A stretch of DNA of 41,331 nucleotides, from assembly GCA_001513025.1 (NCBI GenBank), contig LFRZ01000153.1:1-41331 (forward strand). The letters are read 5' to 3'. Of this stretch, positions 34,386 to 41,331 are shown piece after piece. The notes below the pieces were generated by a model. It was not told where the DNA came from. It ran no database searches and was given only the letters and a program-made list of their open reading frames with translations. This DNA comes from Gammaproteobacteria bacterium DTU037 (GTDB taxonomy: Bacteria; Pseudomonadota; Gammaproteobacteria; Pseudomonadales; Pseudomonadaceae). The stretch's first letter is position 1. Each line of letters begins with the position of its first letter. The position numbers were made by a program, and so were the translations under genes.

Positions 34386-35060
34386 ATGCTCCCCGATACT
34401 TTCTTCAATCGTCCGGCACTTGAACTGGCGCCTGATTTACTCGGCAAGGTGCTTCGCTATTGCCACCAAGGAGTTTGGCTCAGTGCGCGGATTATTGAAA
34501 CGGAAGCCTACTTGCTCACCGATAAGGGCAGTCATGCTTCCTTAGGCTATACCGAAAAGCGCCAAGCCTTGTTTAAGGATGGCGGCACCATCTATATGTA
34601 TTATTCGCGTGGTGGTGATTCGTTGAATCTGAGTGCTAAAGGCCCAGGTAATGCGGTGTTGATTAAGTCGGGTTATCCGTATTTTGATGCGCTGTCACCT
34701 GAGTCTACTTTAAGCATTCTGCAAGCCAACAATCCTGATCGACACGGCCAGCCGCGGCCCGTGCATAAGCTGTGTAGCGGGCAAACCTTGCTGTGTAAAA
34801 GCTTAGGCTTAAAGGTGCCCGATTGGGATAATCAATCTTTTGATCGGCAACGCTTTTACGTTGACGACTGTGGTCTGCGTGCGCAAGAGATTATTCAAAC
34901 ACTGCGGCTGGGAATTACGCCAGGTCGTGATGAGCATTTACCCTATCGCTTTGTTGATGCCGATTTCGCCGCCTATTGCACGAAAAACCCCTTACGCCGC
35001 GGTCAGCGCGAGGGGCTTGATTTCTGGCGGTTGGCCGCAGGTGAGTCAGCGCGTACTTAG
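34386..35060 (+). CDS. DNA-3-methyladenine glycosylase, AAG/MPG family
   Basis: 224 residues. It excises alkylated purines such as 3-methyladenine and hypoxanthine from DNA. Family blocks: FFNRPALELAPDLLGK at the start, IIETEAYLLTDKGSHAS with the catalytic Glu in the ETEAY motif, GGTIYMYYSRGGDSLNLS (the Tyr-rich, DNA-intercalating strand) and a C-terminal TPGRDEHLPYRFVD. It differs from E. coli AlkA and Tag, which have other folds. The stop overlaps the convergent yccS stop by three bases. The ribosome-binding site is weak. The unit after nemR-yqhD-curA is separated by 249 bases. Confidence 0.93.
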   Translation: MLPDTFFNRPALELAPDLLGKVLRYCHQGVWLSARIIETEAYLLTDKGSHASLGYTEKRQALFKDGGTIYMYYSRGGDSLNLSAKGPGNAVLIKSGYPYFDALSPESTLSILQANNPDRHGQPRPVHKLCSGQTLLCKSLGLKVPDWDNQSFDRQRFYVDDCGLRAQEIIQTLRLGITPGRDEHLPYRFVDADFAAYCTKNPLRRGQREGLDFWRLAAGESART

Positions 35061-37225
35061 CTTTTGTTTAGTACATGCGCTGCTAAGGTACGGATTGAGC
35101 CCAGCTGTTGACTGATTAATAACAGCTGCGTTTGCAATAAGCGCAGGGTGTCATCTTCTTCTTCAGGAAGATCACGCAAGCGGTAGGATTGCTGTTGTTC
35201 GATCTCGCTGTGTACTTCAATGGGTTCGCGTTTTGTCAGCTTCTCGGCCATCTGCTCGAGGCTGTCAGCCAGTAGCTGCGCTTCTTGATTAAGTTGTAAG
35301 TAGGTCGGCGCGTGTGCCAGCTTTTCACGGTGCGCGCCTAAGGCCGAGATATAGCTGAGCAAGGTATGCGAGAGCAGTAAGAAACGAAAACCAATATCAG
35401 TTTGGCGACGAAAATGTCCCGGTTCTTTAAGCATATTGGTCAGGGTGCTAGACAGCGCGGCATCGGCATTATGCGCATCACGGCGCGCCACACGGTAGGC
35501 CATATCGTCAGTTTTACCTTGAGTGTATTCCAGCATAATTTGCTTTAGATAGCGGCCATTGCTGCGTAAGGTTTGTGCCAGCACTATATTTAAACGGCGG
35601 CCCTGCCAGTCTGGCAAGATAAAAAACACGGCTAAACCGGCAATGGCACTGCCAATTAAGGTGTCAGTTAAACGCGGTAAGAATAAGTTATAGCCATCGC
35701 CTATTTGGTTAAAGCAGAACAGCACCATTAAGGTGATAAAGGCAGTGGATAACTTGTAATGGCTGGTGCGAGTGGCGAAGTAGGCAACGCCTGCGGCCAC
35801 CGCAATCAGGGCTTGCACCCACAACTCTGGAAACAGCTCAAATAATACCCAGCTGGCACCCAGTCCTAAGATGGTGCCAATGATCCGCTCCACCAAACGA
35901 ATACGGGTGGCACCGTAGTTGGGGCGGCAGACAAAAACTGTGGTTAATAAAATCCAATAGCCTTGATCAGGATGCAGTAGTTGCATCACAGCATAACAGG
36001 CCGCCACCGCAATGCTGAGGCGTAGCGCATGGCGAAACAGTAAGGAGTGAATGCTGAAATGTTGGCGGACACGCTCAAAGGCTTCTTTGAGCGACTTTGG
36101 GTCTCGATCTAAAATAGCACTGTCTTGGGTGAGCGCTAAGGCATCAGGGTTGGCAGCATCGCGCAATAGGTGATCGAGGGTGCTGAGGTTATTGGCCAGC
36201 GCACGCAGCGAGCGCAATAAGTCGCGCCACTCTGGGTTATTTTGCTGTTTAAGGTAGGCAATCGCGCCTTGTAAATCTTCCAGAGCTGCACCGTGACCGC
36301 CGCCATAGTCAAAGGGTTGGCGCATTTCTATGGCTTTAGCTAGGGCTTTACAGCCATCACCTTGCTGACGCAGTAAGCGTAAGCAGCGAAATAGCACATC
36401 ACTGTGGAAAAACGCCTCGGACAACTCTTGATAAGGGTAATGTGAGGAACTGGCACGCTCATGAATATCTTGAGCGAGAAAATACAGCTTTAGATAGCGA
36501 TTGACCTTGCTGCCTCCGCGCCCATCGACGCGGTGCAAAATAATGGTTTTGGTATCATTTAACGCGGCTACCACCCGGCTATTTTGTTTGGCAATGGCTA
36601 AGCGATGGCCTTCAATATCCATATTGCGTAATGGCTCAAACAGCGCTGATTTGGCTTTTAAATAGTCGCATTGTTCGCGAAATAAACGGGCTAGGCTATG
36701 TTGCAGCGGTTGCTGAGAAAACAGCCCATACCAAATAACTGAGAGTACGCCATAGATGGCTGAGCCGGTGACTAAGAGGGCGGGCTGCTGCCAGAGCGGA
36801 ACCGATACATCGGTGCTTTGCTCGAGGCCAATCATGGTGTAAATCGCTAGGATCAGAGTGGCATAAGCCACGGTAGCGTAACGTGCGCCGATTGCGCCCA
36901 GCATAATCAGGCAAAAAGTTGCCAGACTTAATGCACTGACAAACAGCCAAGGGTAGGGGTGGAGCAATTCCACGGCCACCGCGGTGAAGAAAAAACACAC
37001 CAGGGTGACGCACAGGGAAAACAATCGACCTTGCCAGCTGTCATCTGACTCCGCCAAAGCGCTGGCAATCACGCCGAGAAATAACGGCGTGAGTAATTCC
37101 ATTTGTGCGTGATACCAGCTCCAGGTCATGCAGCCGGCCAGCGCGATAAAAAAACGCAAGCTCGAACCAAAGCGCTCCAGCGCCCATAAACGGCGTAGTG
37201 AGAGACTAAGAGAAATCGAGCCCAT
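35057..37225 (-). CDS. yccS: YccS-type inner-membrane protein (FUSC family)
   Basis: 722 residues, the size of YccS/YhfK. Two membrane blocks of about six helices each (about 15-165 and 395-530) are separated by a large soluble region rich in charged helices, with a cytoplasmic C-terminal part to 722. Blocks such as LRFFIALAGCMTWSWYHAQM, HPDQGYWILLTTVFVCRPNY and TRIRLVERIIGTILGLGASW fit the FUSC/aromatic acid exporter group. YccS proteins are presumed exporters; the substrate is unknown. The final three bases overlap the glycosylase stop codon on the other strand, so there is no room for an independent terminator. Confidence 0.9.
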   Translation of the reverse strand: MGSISLSLSLRRLWALERFGSSLRFFIALAGCMTWSWYHAQMELLTPLFLGVIASALAESDDSWQGRLFSLCVTLVCFFFTAVAVELLHPYPWLFVSALSLATFCLIMLGAIGARYATVAYATLILAIYTMIGLEQSTDVSVPLWQQPALLVTGSAIYGVLSVIWYGLFSQQPLQHSLARLFREQCDYLKAKSALFEPLRNMDIEGHRLAIAKQNSRVVAALNDTKTIILHRVDGRGGSKVNRYLKLYFLAQDIHERASSSHYPYQELSEAFFHSDVLFRCLRLLRQQGDGCKALAKAIEMRQPFDYGGGHGAALEDLQGAIAYLKQQNNPEWRDLLRSLRALANNLSTLDHLLRDAANPDALALTQDSAILDRDPKSLKEAFERVRQHFSIHSLLFRHALRLSIAVAACYAVMQLLHPDQGYWILLTTVFVCRPNYGATRIRLVERIIGTILGLGASWVLFELFPELWVQALIAVAAGVAYFATRTSHYKLSTAFITLMVLFCFNQIGDGYNLFLPRLTDTLIGSAIAGLAVFFILPDWQGRRLNIVLAQTLRSNGRYLKQIMLEYTQGKTDDMAYRVARRDAHNADAALSSTLTNMLKEPGHFRRQTDIGFRFLLLSHTLLSYISALGAHREKLAHAPTYLQLNQEAQLLADSLEQMAEKLTKREPIEVHSEIEQQQSYRLRDLPEEEDDTLRLLQTQLLLISQQLGSIRTLAAHVLNKS

Positions 37226-37322
37226 AGATGATCCTTACGCCAGTTAGAGGTGGTTGGCTAATACGCATAAAATAATGTTTTAGGCTGGCATAAGATAGGG
37301 CAAACGGCAAGTCATCTGCGAC

Positions 37323-37514
37323 TTAAGCTTGATTACGCCAGCGTCGTTGATCCTGCAGCGCCTGAGTGGGGACATAGCGCGGTTGGCCAGTGACCGCCTC
37401 AAGTTCTGTGGTACCACCGAGTTGATCGACAATTCTATAACGGATGCCATAGCGTGTGTCTTCAAGGGGAAAAAGGCGACTGATCTGTTCTGCGAGTTCA
37501 TTTAGGGTGGACAT
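37323..37514 (-). CDS. Small hypothetical protein
   Basis: 63 residues from the ATG at 37514 (MSTLNELAEQISRLFPLED), chosen because GGAG lies seven bases upstream; a reading from 37565 would add 17 residues without such a site. The middle, RYGIRYRIVDQLGGTTELEA, looks like a short beta-alpha unit; the end is basic (QDQRRWRNQA). I do not recognise a family. It lies 97 bases upstream of yccS on the same strand. Confidence 0.6.
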   Translation of the reverse strand: MSTLNELAEQISRLFPLEDTRYGIRYRIVDQLGGTTELEAVTGQPRYVPTQALQDQRRWRNQA

Positions 37515-37633
37515 CGTGCAACTCCATGTTTGCGATGACGACTTTATAGCGACTTTGAGTGACAAAATGATGAATAGTTCGCTGCTGTTTTTATTAAGGC
37601 GGTGTGCTTGCCGAGATGATCTGGATGCGGGTC

Positions 37634-37690
37634 TTGATACTGCCTGATAATGCCGATTTATAACCTATATCAACTTTTATTGATATAGGT
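37634..37690 (+). promoter_or_regulatory. sahR-metK promoter and palindromic operator
   Basis: ACCTATATCAA (37663-37673) and TTGATATAGGT (37680-37690) form a perfect eleven-base inverted repeat with six bases between. TTGATA (37634-37639) and TATAAC (37659-37664), 19 bases apart, are the best promoter boxes, so the repeat would cover the transcription start. The site is 39 bases before the start of the ArsR-type regulator gene and fits autoregulation. Confidence 0.75.
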
Positions 37691-37729
37691 GTTGCCGCCT
37701 CCAGTGTCAGCGACTAAACTGCGCAACCT

Positions 37730-38731
37730 ATGAATACCGTAACGCAATTACCCACCTTAAGTCCGACCGACGCCTTAGCCGCTTTTTGTAAAGCCGCGGG
37801 CGAGCCCTTGCGTCTGAATATCTTGCGTGCATTAAGCAATGACTCTTTTGGTGTTTTAGAGCTGGCGCATATTTTTGCTACCGGCCAGTCGGGCATCAGC
37901 CATCATTTAAAAGTGCTAACTCAAGCCGGTTTGGTCACTTCTCGACGTGAAGGCAATGCGATTTTTTACCGTCGCAGCTTGCCGCAAAGCCAGAGTCCTG
38001 ACGAGTTGCTGCACCATGCGTTACTCAGCAGCTTAGATGATATACCGCTGCCTGCTGATGTGGCGTTACGTATTAAACATGTGCACGCTCAGCGCGCTGA
38101 AGCCAGCCAAGAGTTTTTTGAGCGTATGGCCGGTGATTTTCAGAGTCGTCAAGATTTAATTGCCGGCTTGCCACAGTTTCGCGACAGCTTATTGGCCTTA
38201 TTGGATTCACTGATCTTTGCTGTCGATGCCACTGCGATTGAAGTAGGCCCAGGTGATGGTGGTTTTCTCGCAGAATTATCCAGCCGTTTTCAGCAGGTGC
38301 GAGCTTTAGATAACAGCTCACAAATGCTCGAATTGGCGCGGCAAACCTGCACTAAGCATGGTTTGCATAATGTGCAATTACAATTGGCGGATGCGTTGCA
38401 CGATGACGTCGCTGCCGCAGATTGTGTGGTGGTCAATATGGTCTTGCACCATTTTGCTGTACCGGCCGATGCTCTGTGCCAATTGGCCCGTTTGCTCAAG
38501 CCAGGTGGTAGCTTATTGATTACAGAATTATGCCGTCACGACCAAGATTGGGCCAAGCAGGCCTGCGGCGATCTATGGTTAGGTTTTGACCAGGATGAAC
38601 TGGCCTTGTGGGCCAATGCCGCAGGATTGATACCCAGTGAAAGTCTTTACTTGGGTTTAAAAAACGGCTTTCAAATTCAGCTGCGGCATTTTGCCAAGCC
38701 GGATTCACGAAGCACCCTCACGCACCGGTAG
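37730..38731 (+). CDS. ArsR-family regulator fused to a SAM-dependent methyltransferase domain, SahR-like
   Basis: 333 residues. Residues about 12-85 are a winged helix of ArsR/SmtB type ([45 protein letters not shown]). The metal-binding ELCVCD motif of metal sensors is missing; the place reads [11 protein letters not shown]. Residues about 150-320 are a class I methyltransferase, with motif [15 protein letters not shown] and [12 protein letters not shown]. Such fusions occur in front of metK in Pseudomonas and belong, as I recall, to the SahR group that senses SAH or SAM. It overlies a strong palindromic operator and is followed by metK after 14 bases. No ribosome-binding site is evident. 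Whether the methyltransferase acts or only binds ligand is not known. Confidence 0.85.
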   Translation: MNTVTQLPTLSPTDALAAFCKAAGEPLRLNILRALSNDSFGVLELAHIFATGQSGISHHLKVLTQAGLVTSRREGNAIFYRRSLPQSQSPDELLHHALLSSLDDIPLPADVALRIKHVHAQRAEASQEFFERMAGDFQSRQDLIAGLPQFRDSLLALLDSLIFAVDATAIEVGPGDGGFLAELSSRFQQVRALDNSSQMLELARQTCTKHGLHNVQLQLADALHDDVAAADCVVVNMVLHHFAVPADALCQLARLLKPGGSLLITELCRHDQDWAKQACGDLWLGFDQDELALWANAAGLIPSESLYLGLKNGFQIQLRHFAKPDSRSTLTHR

Positions 38732-38745
38732 TTAAAGGAACCGAC

Positions 38746-39936
38746 ATGAGCGAATACTCGATTTTTACTTCAGAGTCTGTATCTGAAGGTCATCCCGATA
38801 AAATTGCGGATCAGATTTCTGATGCCGTACTTGATGCCATTATCACTGAAGACAAACAAGCCCGAGTGGCCTGTGAAACTTTGGTGAAAACCGGTGTAGC
38901 TATTATTGCGGGTGAAATTACCACCGATGCTTGGATTGACCTAGAGCAGTTGGTCCGCGATGTGATTGTGGATATCGGCTACAACAGTTCCGACGTCGGC
39001 TATGACGGCGCCACCTGCGGCATTATCAATATTATTGGTAAGCAGTCTGCAGAAATCGCTCAGGGTGTTGACCGCGTCAGCCCGGAAGATCAGGGTGCCG
39101 GCGACCAAGGTTTAATGTTTGGTTATGCCAGCAATGAAACCGACGTGCTAATGCCTGCACCTATTACCTTTGCCCACCGCTTAATGGAGCGTCAAGCTGA
39201 AGCCCGTAAAACTGGTGTGCTGCCTTGGTTGCGTCCTGATGCAAAGAGCCAAGTGACTTGTCGTTATGAGAATGGCAAGGTTGTCGGTATTGATGCGGTG
39301 GTTCTGTCCACTCAGCACGGTCCTGATGTGTCGCAAAAAGATCTCGAAGAAGCAGTGATGGAGCTGATTGTTAAGCACACATTGCCTGCTGAGTTGTTGC
39401 ACAAAGATACTCAATACCACATCAACCCAACCGGTAAGTTTGTCATCGGTGGCCCAGTCGGCGACTGTGGTTTAACCGGCCGTAAGATTATCGTAGATAC
39501 CTACGGCGGTATGGCGCGTCACGGTGGTGGTGCATTCTCGGGTAAAGATCCATCGAAAGTAGACCGTAGTGCGGCCTATGCGGGCCGTTATGTGGCGAAA
39601 AATATCGTCGCGGCTGGCTTAGCTGAGCGTTGTGAAATTCAGGTTTCATACGCGATTGGTGTGGCCCAGCCGACTTCAATCTCTTTGAATACCTTTGGTA
39701 CGGGTAAAATCAGCGATGAGCAAATCATCAAGCTGGTACGTGACGTGTTTGACCTGCGTCCATACGCCATTACTAATATGCTCGACTTGTTGCACCCGAT
39801 GTACCAAGCCACTGCGTCATACGGCCACTTCGGTCGTACGCCGTACGAAATGACGGTCGGGGATGACACCTTTACCGCATTTACATGGGAAAAAACCGAC
39901 CGCGCTGAATCATTACGCGCTGCTGCCGGACTGTAA
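38746..39936 (+). CDS. metK: S-adenosylmethionine synthetase MetK
   Basis: 396 residues, full length. MetK makes SAM from ATP and methionine. Blocks: [20 protein letters not shown] with the ATP-site His and Mg-binding Asp, the [12 protein letters not shown] loop, [20 protein letters not shown], and the P-loop-like [20 protein letters not shown]. An AAAGGA site is six bases from the ATG. It is 14 bases after the SahR-like gene, so the two form an operon and metK would respond to the palindrome at 37663-37690. No SAM riboswitch is present. A hairpin follows at 39948-39980. Confidence 0.98.
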   Translation: MSEYSIFTSESVSEGHPDKIADQISDAVLDAIITEDKQARVACETLVKTGVAIIAGEITTDAWIDLEQLVRDVIVDIGYNSSDVGYDGATCGIINIIGKQSAEIAQGVDRVSPEDQGAGDQGLMFGYASNETDVLMPAPITFAHRLMERQAEARKTGVLPWLRPDAKSQVTCRYENGKVVGIDAVVLSTQHGPDVSQKDLEEAVMELIVKHTLPAELLHKDTQYHINPTGKFVIGGPVGDCGLTGRKIIVDTYGGMARHGGGAFSGKDPSKVDRSAAYAGRYVAKNIVAAGLAERCEIQVSYAIGVAQPTSISLNTFGTGKISDEQIIKLVRDVFDLRPYAITNMLDLLHPMYQATASYGHFGRTPYEMTVGDDTFTAFTWEKTDRAESLRAAAGL

Positions 39937-39947
39937 AACGCCTCACA

Positions 39948-39980
39948 ACAACAGCTTTGCGCCTTGCGTAAGGCTGTTGT
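39948..39980 (+). terminator. Hairpin after metK, with an alternative fold
   Basis: ACAACAGCTTT (39948-39958) pairs with AAGGCTGTTGT (39970-39980) with one G-U pair. A shorter hairpin, GCCTT (39961-39965) with AAGGC (39970-39974), excludes it. There is no T run after either, so the efficiency as terminator is uncertain; it could act in attenuation before tkt. Confidence 0.5.
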
Positions 39981-40105
39981 GCCTTGCCTGCTGATGATTT
40001 AAAACGCCTCCAGCAACACGATAAAGCCTGCTTCACACTCTACATCCTCCAGTGGCTGTGTAACTTTACGCTGTCTTTAATGCCGCCTTCTCTGTGGTTA
40101 TCCGT

Positions 40106-40111
40106 TATAAT
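40106..40111 (+). promoter_or_regulatory. Candidate -10 box for tkt
   Basis: A perfect TATAAT 93 bases before the tkt start. No good -35 box is seen at standard spacing. The 268-base gap after metK otherwise holds only the hairpin at 39948-39980; a 60-codon open frame in it shows no coding features. Confidence 0.35.
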
Positions 40112-40204
40112 TGCGCCTTTGCTTTACTGCAAACGTTGCCCCCTGCGTTTAGGTGGGCGAAAATAGCCGTCTTTATTTTAATTTTAGCGTCAGGAGATTC
40201 AGTA

Positions 40205-41331
40205 ATGCCCAGCCGTCGTGAGCGAGCCAATGCCATTCGCGCCCTCAGCATGGATGCTGTGCAAAAAGCCAACAGTGGCCACCCGGGTGCCCCAATGGGT
40301 ATGGCGGATATCGCCGAAGTTCTGTGGCGTGATCATCTGAAGCACAATCCAAAAAATCCACAATGGTTAGACCGTGACCGCTTTGTGCTGTCTAACGGCC
40401 ACGGCTCAATGCTGCTGTATTCGTTGCTGCATCTGACCGGTTATGACGTCAATCTGGATGATTTAAAAAACTTCCGCCAATTGCACAGCCGTACCCCAGG
40501 TCACCCTGAATATGGTTATACCGCAGGTGTAGAAACCACTACTGGCCCATTGGGTCAGGGTTTAGCCAATGCGGTCGGTTTTGCTTTAGCTGAAAAAGTC
40601 ATGGCGGCGCAGTTTAACCGTCCCAAGCATGACATTGTTGATCACCAAACCTACGTGTTCTTGGGTGATGGCTGCTTGATGGAAGGTATCTCCCATGAAG
40701 TCTGCTCACTAGCAGGAACCTTAGGCCTGAATAAACTGACTGCATTTTATGATGACAATGGTATTTCCATTGATGGTCAGGTGCAGGGCTGGTTCAGTGA
40801 TGACACCCCACGTCGCTTTGAAGCGTACGGCTGGCATGTGATTCGCAATGTTGATGGTCACAATGCTGACGAAATTGAAGTAGCGATTGAAGCGGCGCGT
40901 GAAAGCGACAAGCCGACGCTGATTTGCTGCAAAACCGTAATTGGTTTTGGTTCGCCCAACCGTGGCGGTAAAGAAACTTGTCATGGTGCGCCATTGGGTG
41001 CGGAAGAAATTGCCTTAACTCGCGCAGAGTTGAACTGGCCGCATGGTCCGTTTGAAATCCCTGCTGATATCTATGCTGAGTGGAACGCAGACGCAGCCGG
41101 TGCCAAAGCCGAAGCGCAGTGGGATGTACGTTTCGCCGCTTATGCTGCCGAGTTCCCAGAATTGGCCGCTGAGTTTGAGCGTCGTATGGCGGGTGATTTA
41201 CCGGCTGATTTTGCCGAAAAAGCAGCGCAGTACATTGCTGAAGTGGCGGCCAAAGGCGAAAGCATTGCCAGCCGTAAAGCCAGCCAAGATAGCCTGAATG
41301 CCTATGGTCCATTACTGCCTGAGTTACTCGG
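40205..41331 (+). CDS. tkt: Transketolase, N-terminal part (cut by window edge)
   Basis: 375 complete codons run from the ATG at 40205 to the edge without stop; full transketolase has about 665. It transfers two-carbon units in the pentose phosphate pathway with thiamine diphosphate (TPP). Seen: start [40 protein letters not shown] with catalytic-site His, [33 protein letters not shown], and the TPP/Mg motif [18 protein letters not shown] with [14 protein letters not shown] lies eight bases before the ATG. Gene order sahR-like, metK, tkt is the one I know from P. aeruginosa (PA0546-PA0548 region). Confidence 0.96.
   Translation, partial: MPSRRERANAIRALSMDAVQKANSGHPGAPMGMADIAEVLWRDHLKHNPKNPQWLDRDRFVLSNGHGSMLLYSLLHLTGYDVNLDDLKNFRQLHSRTPGHPEYGYTAGVETTTGPLGQGLANAVGFALAEKVMAAQFNRPKHDIVDHQTYVFLGDGCLMEGISHEVCSLAGTLGLNKLTAFYDDNGISIDGQVQGWFSDDTPRRFEAYGWHVIRNVDGHNADEIEVAIEAARESDKPTLICCKTVIGFGSPNRGGKETCHGAPLGAEEIALTRAELNWPHGPFEIPADIYAEWNADAAGAKAEAQWDVRFAAYAAEFPELAAEFERRMAGDLPADFAEKAAQYIAEVAAKGESIASRKASQDSLNAYGPLLPELL

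Noticed and set aside
37280..37501. 73-codon frame overlapping the small hypothetical gene
   Set aside because: The alternative frame at 37323-37514 has a well placed GGAG and more natural composition.
38746..38746. SAM riboswitch before metK
   Set aside because: The 14-base gap to the regulator gene leaves no room and the region before the regulator shows only the palindrome.
39984..40166. 60-codon open frame between metK and tkt
   Set aside because: No ribosome-binding site, odd composition, and it covers the presumed tkt promoter.
40794..41312. 172-codon open frame on the minus strand at the right end
   Set aside because: Antisense to transketolase, which runs on the plus strand through the edge with clear TPP motifs.

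Overview
The window looks like chromosomal core DNA from a gammaproteobacterium of the Pseudomonadaceae. The order M16 peptidase pair / rsmD divergent from ftsY-ftsE-ftsX-rpoH, the unit ahcY-metF with an S-adenosylhomocysteine (SAH) riboswitch, and an ArsR-methyltransferase regulator in front of metK and tkt are all arrangements I associate with Pseudomonas. Base composition looks moderate (near half G+C by eye) rather than the 60-66% of most Pseudomonas. A low-GC lineage near Thiopseudomonas/Oblitimonas or P. caeni is therefore possible; that is inference, not shown. I saw no tRNA, rRNA, insertion sequence, prophage or CRISPR array.

Layout. 1-3752 (minus): an envelope/ribosome unit read right to left as active M16 protease, inactive M16 lipoprotein partner, rsmD, and the start of an LpxL/HtrB-type lipid A acyltransferase cut by the window edge. 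3901-8079 (plus): ftsY, ftsE, ftsX and rpoH, closed by a strong terminator. 8232-9572 (plus): a short-chain dehydrogenase and a pentapeptide-repeat protein with Qnr/MfpA-like layout. 9619-10637 (minus): a DjlA-like membrane J-protein with a small membrane protein upstream. 11004-11836 (plus): a decayed sodium:alanine symporter gene. 11955-17077 (minus): SLC13/RCK transporter, Bcr/CflA efflux pump and Rep helicase. 17228-21207 (minus): BetT choline transporter and RhlE helicase. 21361-23884 (minus): metF and ahcY with SAH riboswitch and promoter. 23971-24953 (plus): MAPEG protein and a cytochrome c'-like lipoprotein. 25015-28450 (minus): DUF3360 membrane protein and exported-type ligase LigB, with a possible small structured RNA between them. 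28577-29866 (plus): ferric-reductase-type flavocytochrome. 29948-31033 (minus): a YiiX/YebB-type hydrolase and a small lipoprotein. 31227-34136 (plus): a NemR-like regulator with YqhD-type aldehyde reductase and CurA-type enone reductase. 34386-37514: alkyladenine glycosylase (plus), YccS and a small protein (minus). 37730-41331 (plus): SahR-like regulator, metK and the first part of transketolase.

How the genes work together. Two themes stand out. First, the activated-methyl cycle: metK (SAM synthesis), ahcY (SAH removal) and metF (methyl donor supply) are all present. They sit under two different kinds of control, a SAH riboswitch on ahcY and an ArsR-methyltransferase protein with a perfect palindromic operator on metK. 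Second, defence against reactive carbonyls: nemR-yqhD-curA has two near-identical palindromes, one before nemR and one before yqhD, and the regulator keeps the cysteine and lysine known for electrophile/HOCl sensing in E. coli NemR. Most other genes are housekeeping. The more open questions are the candidate RNA beside ligB, the palindromes at the rhlE and DUF3360 promoters, and the Qnr-like pentapeptide protein.
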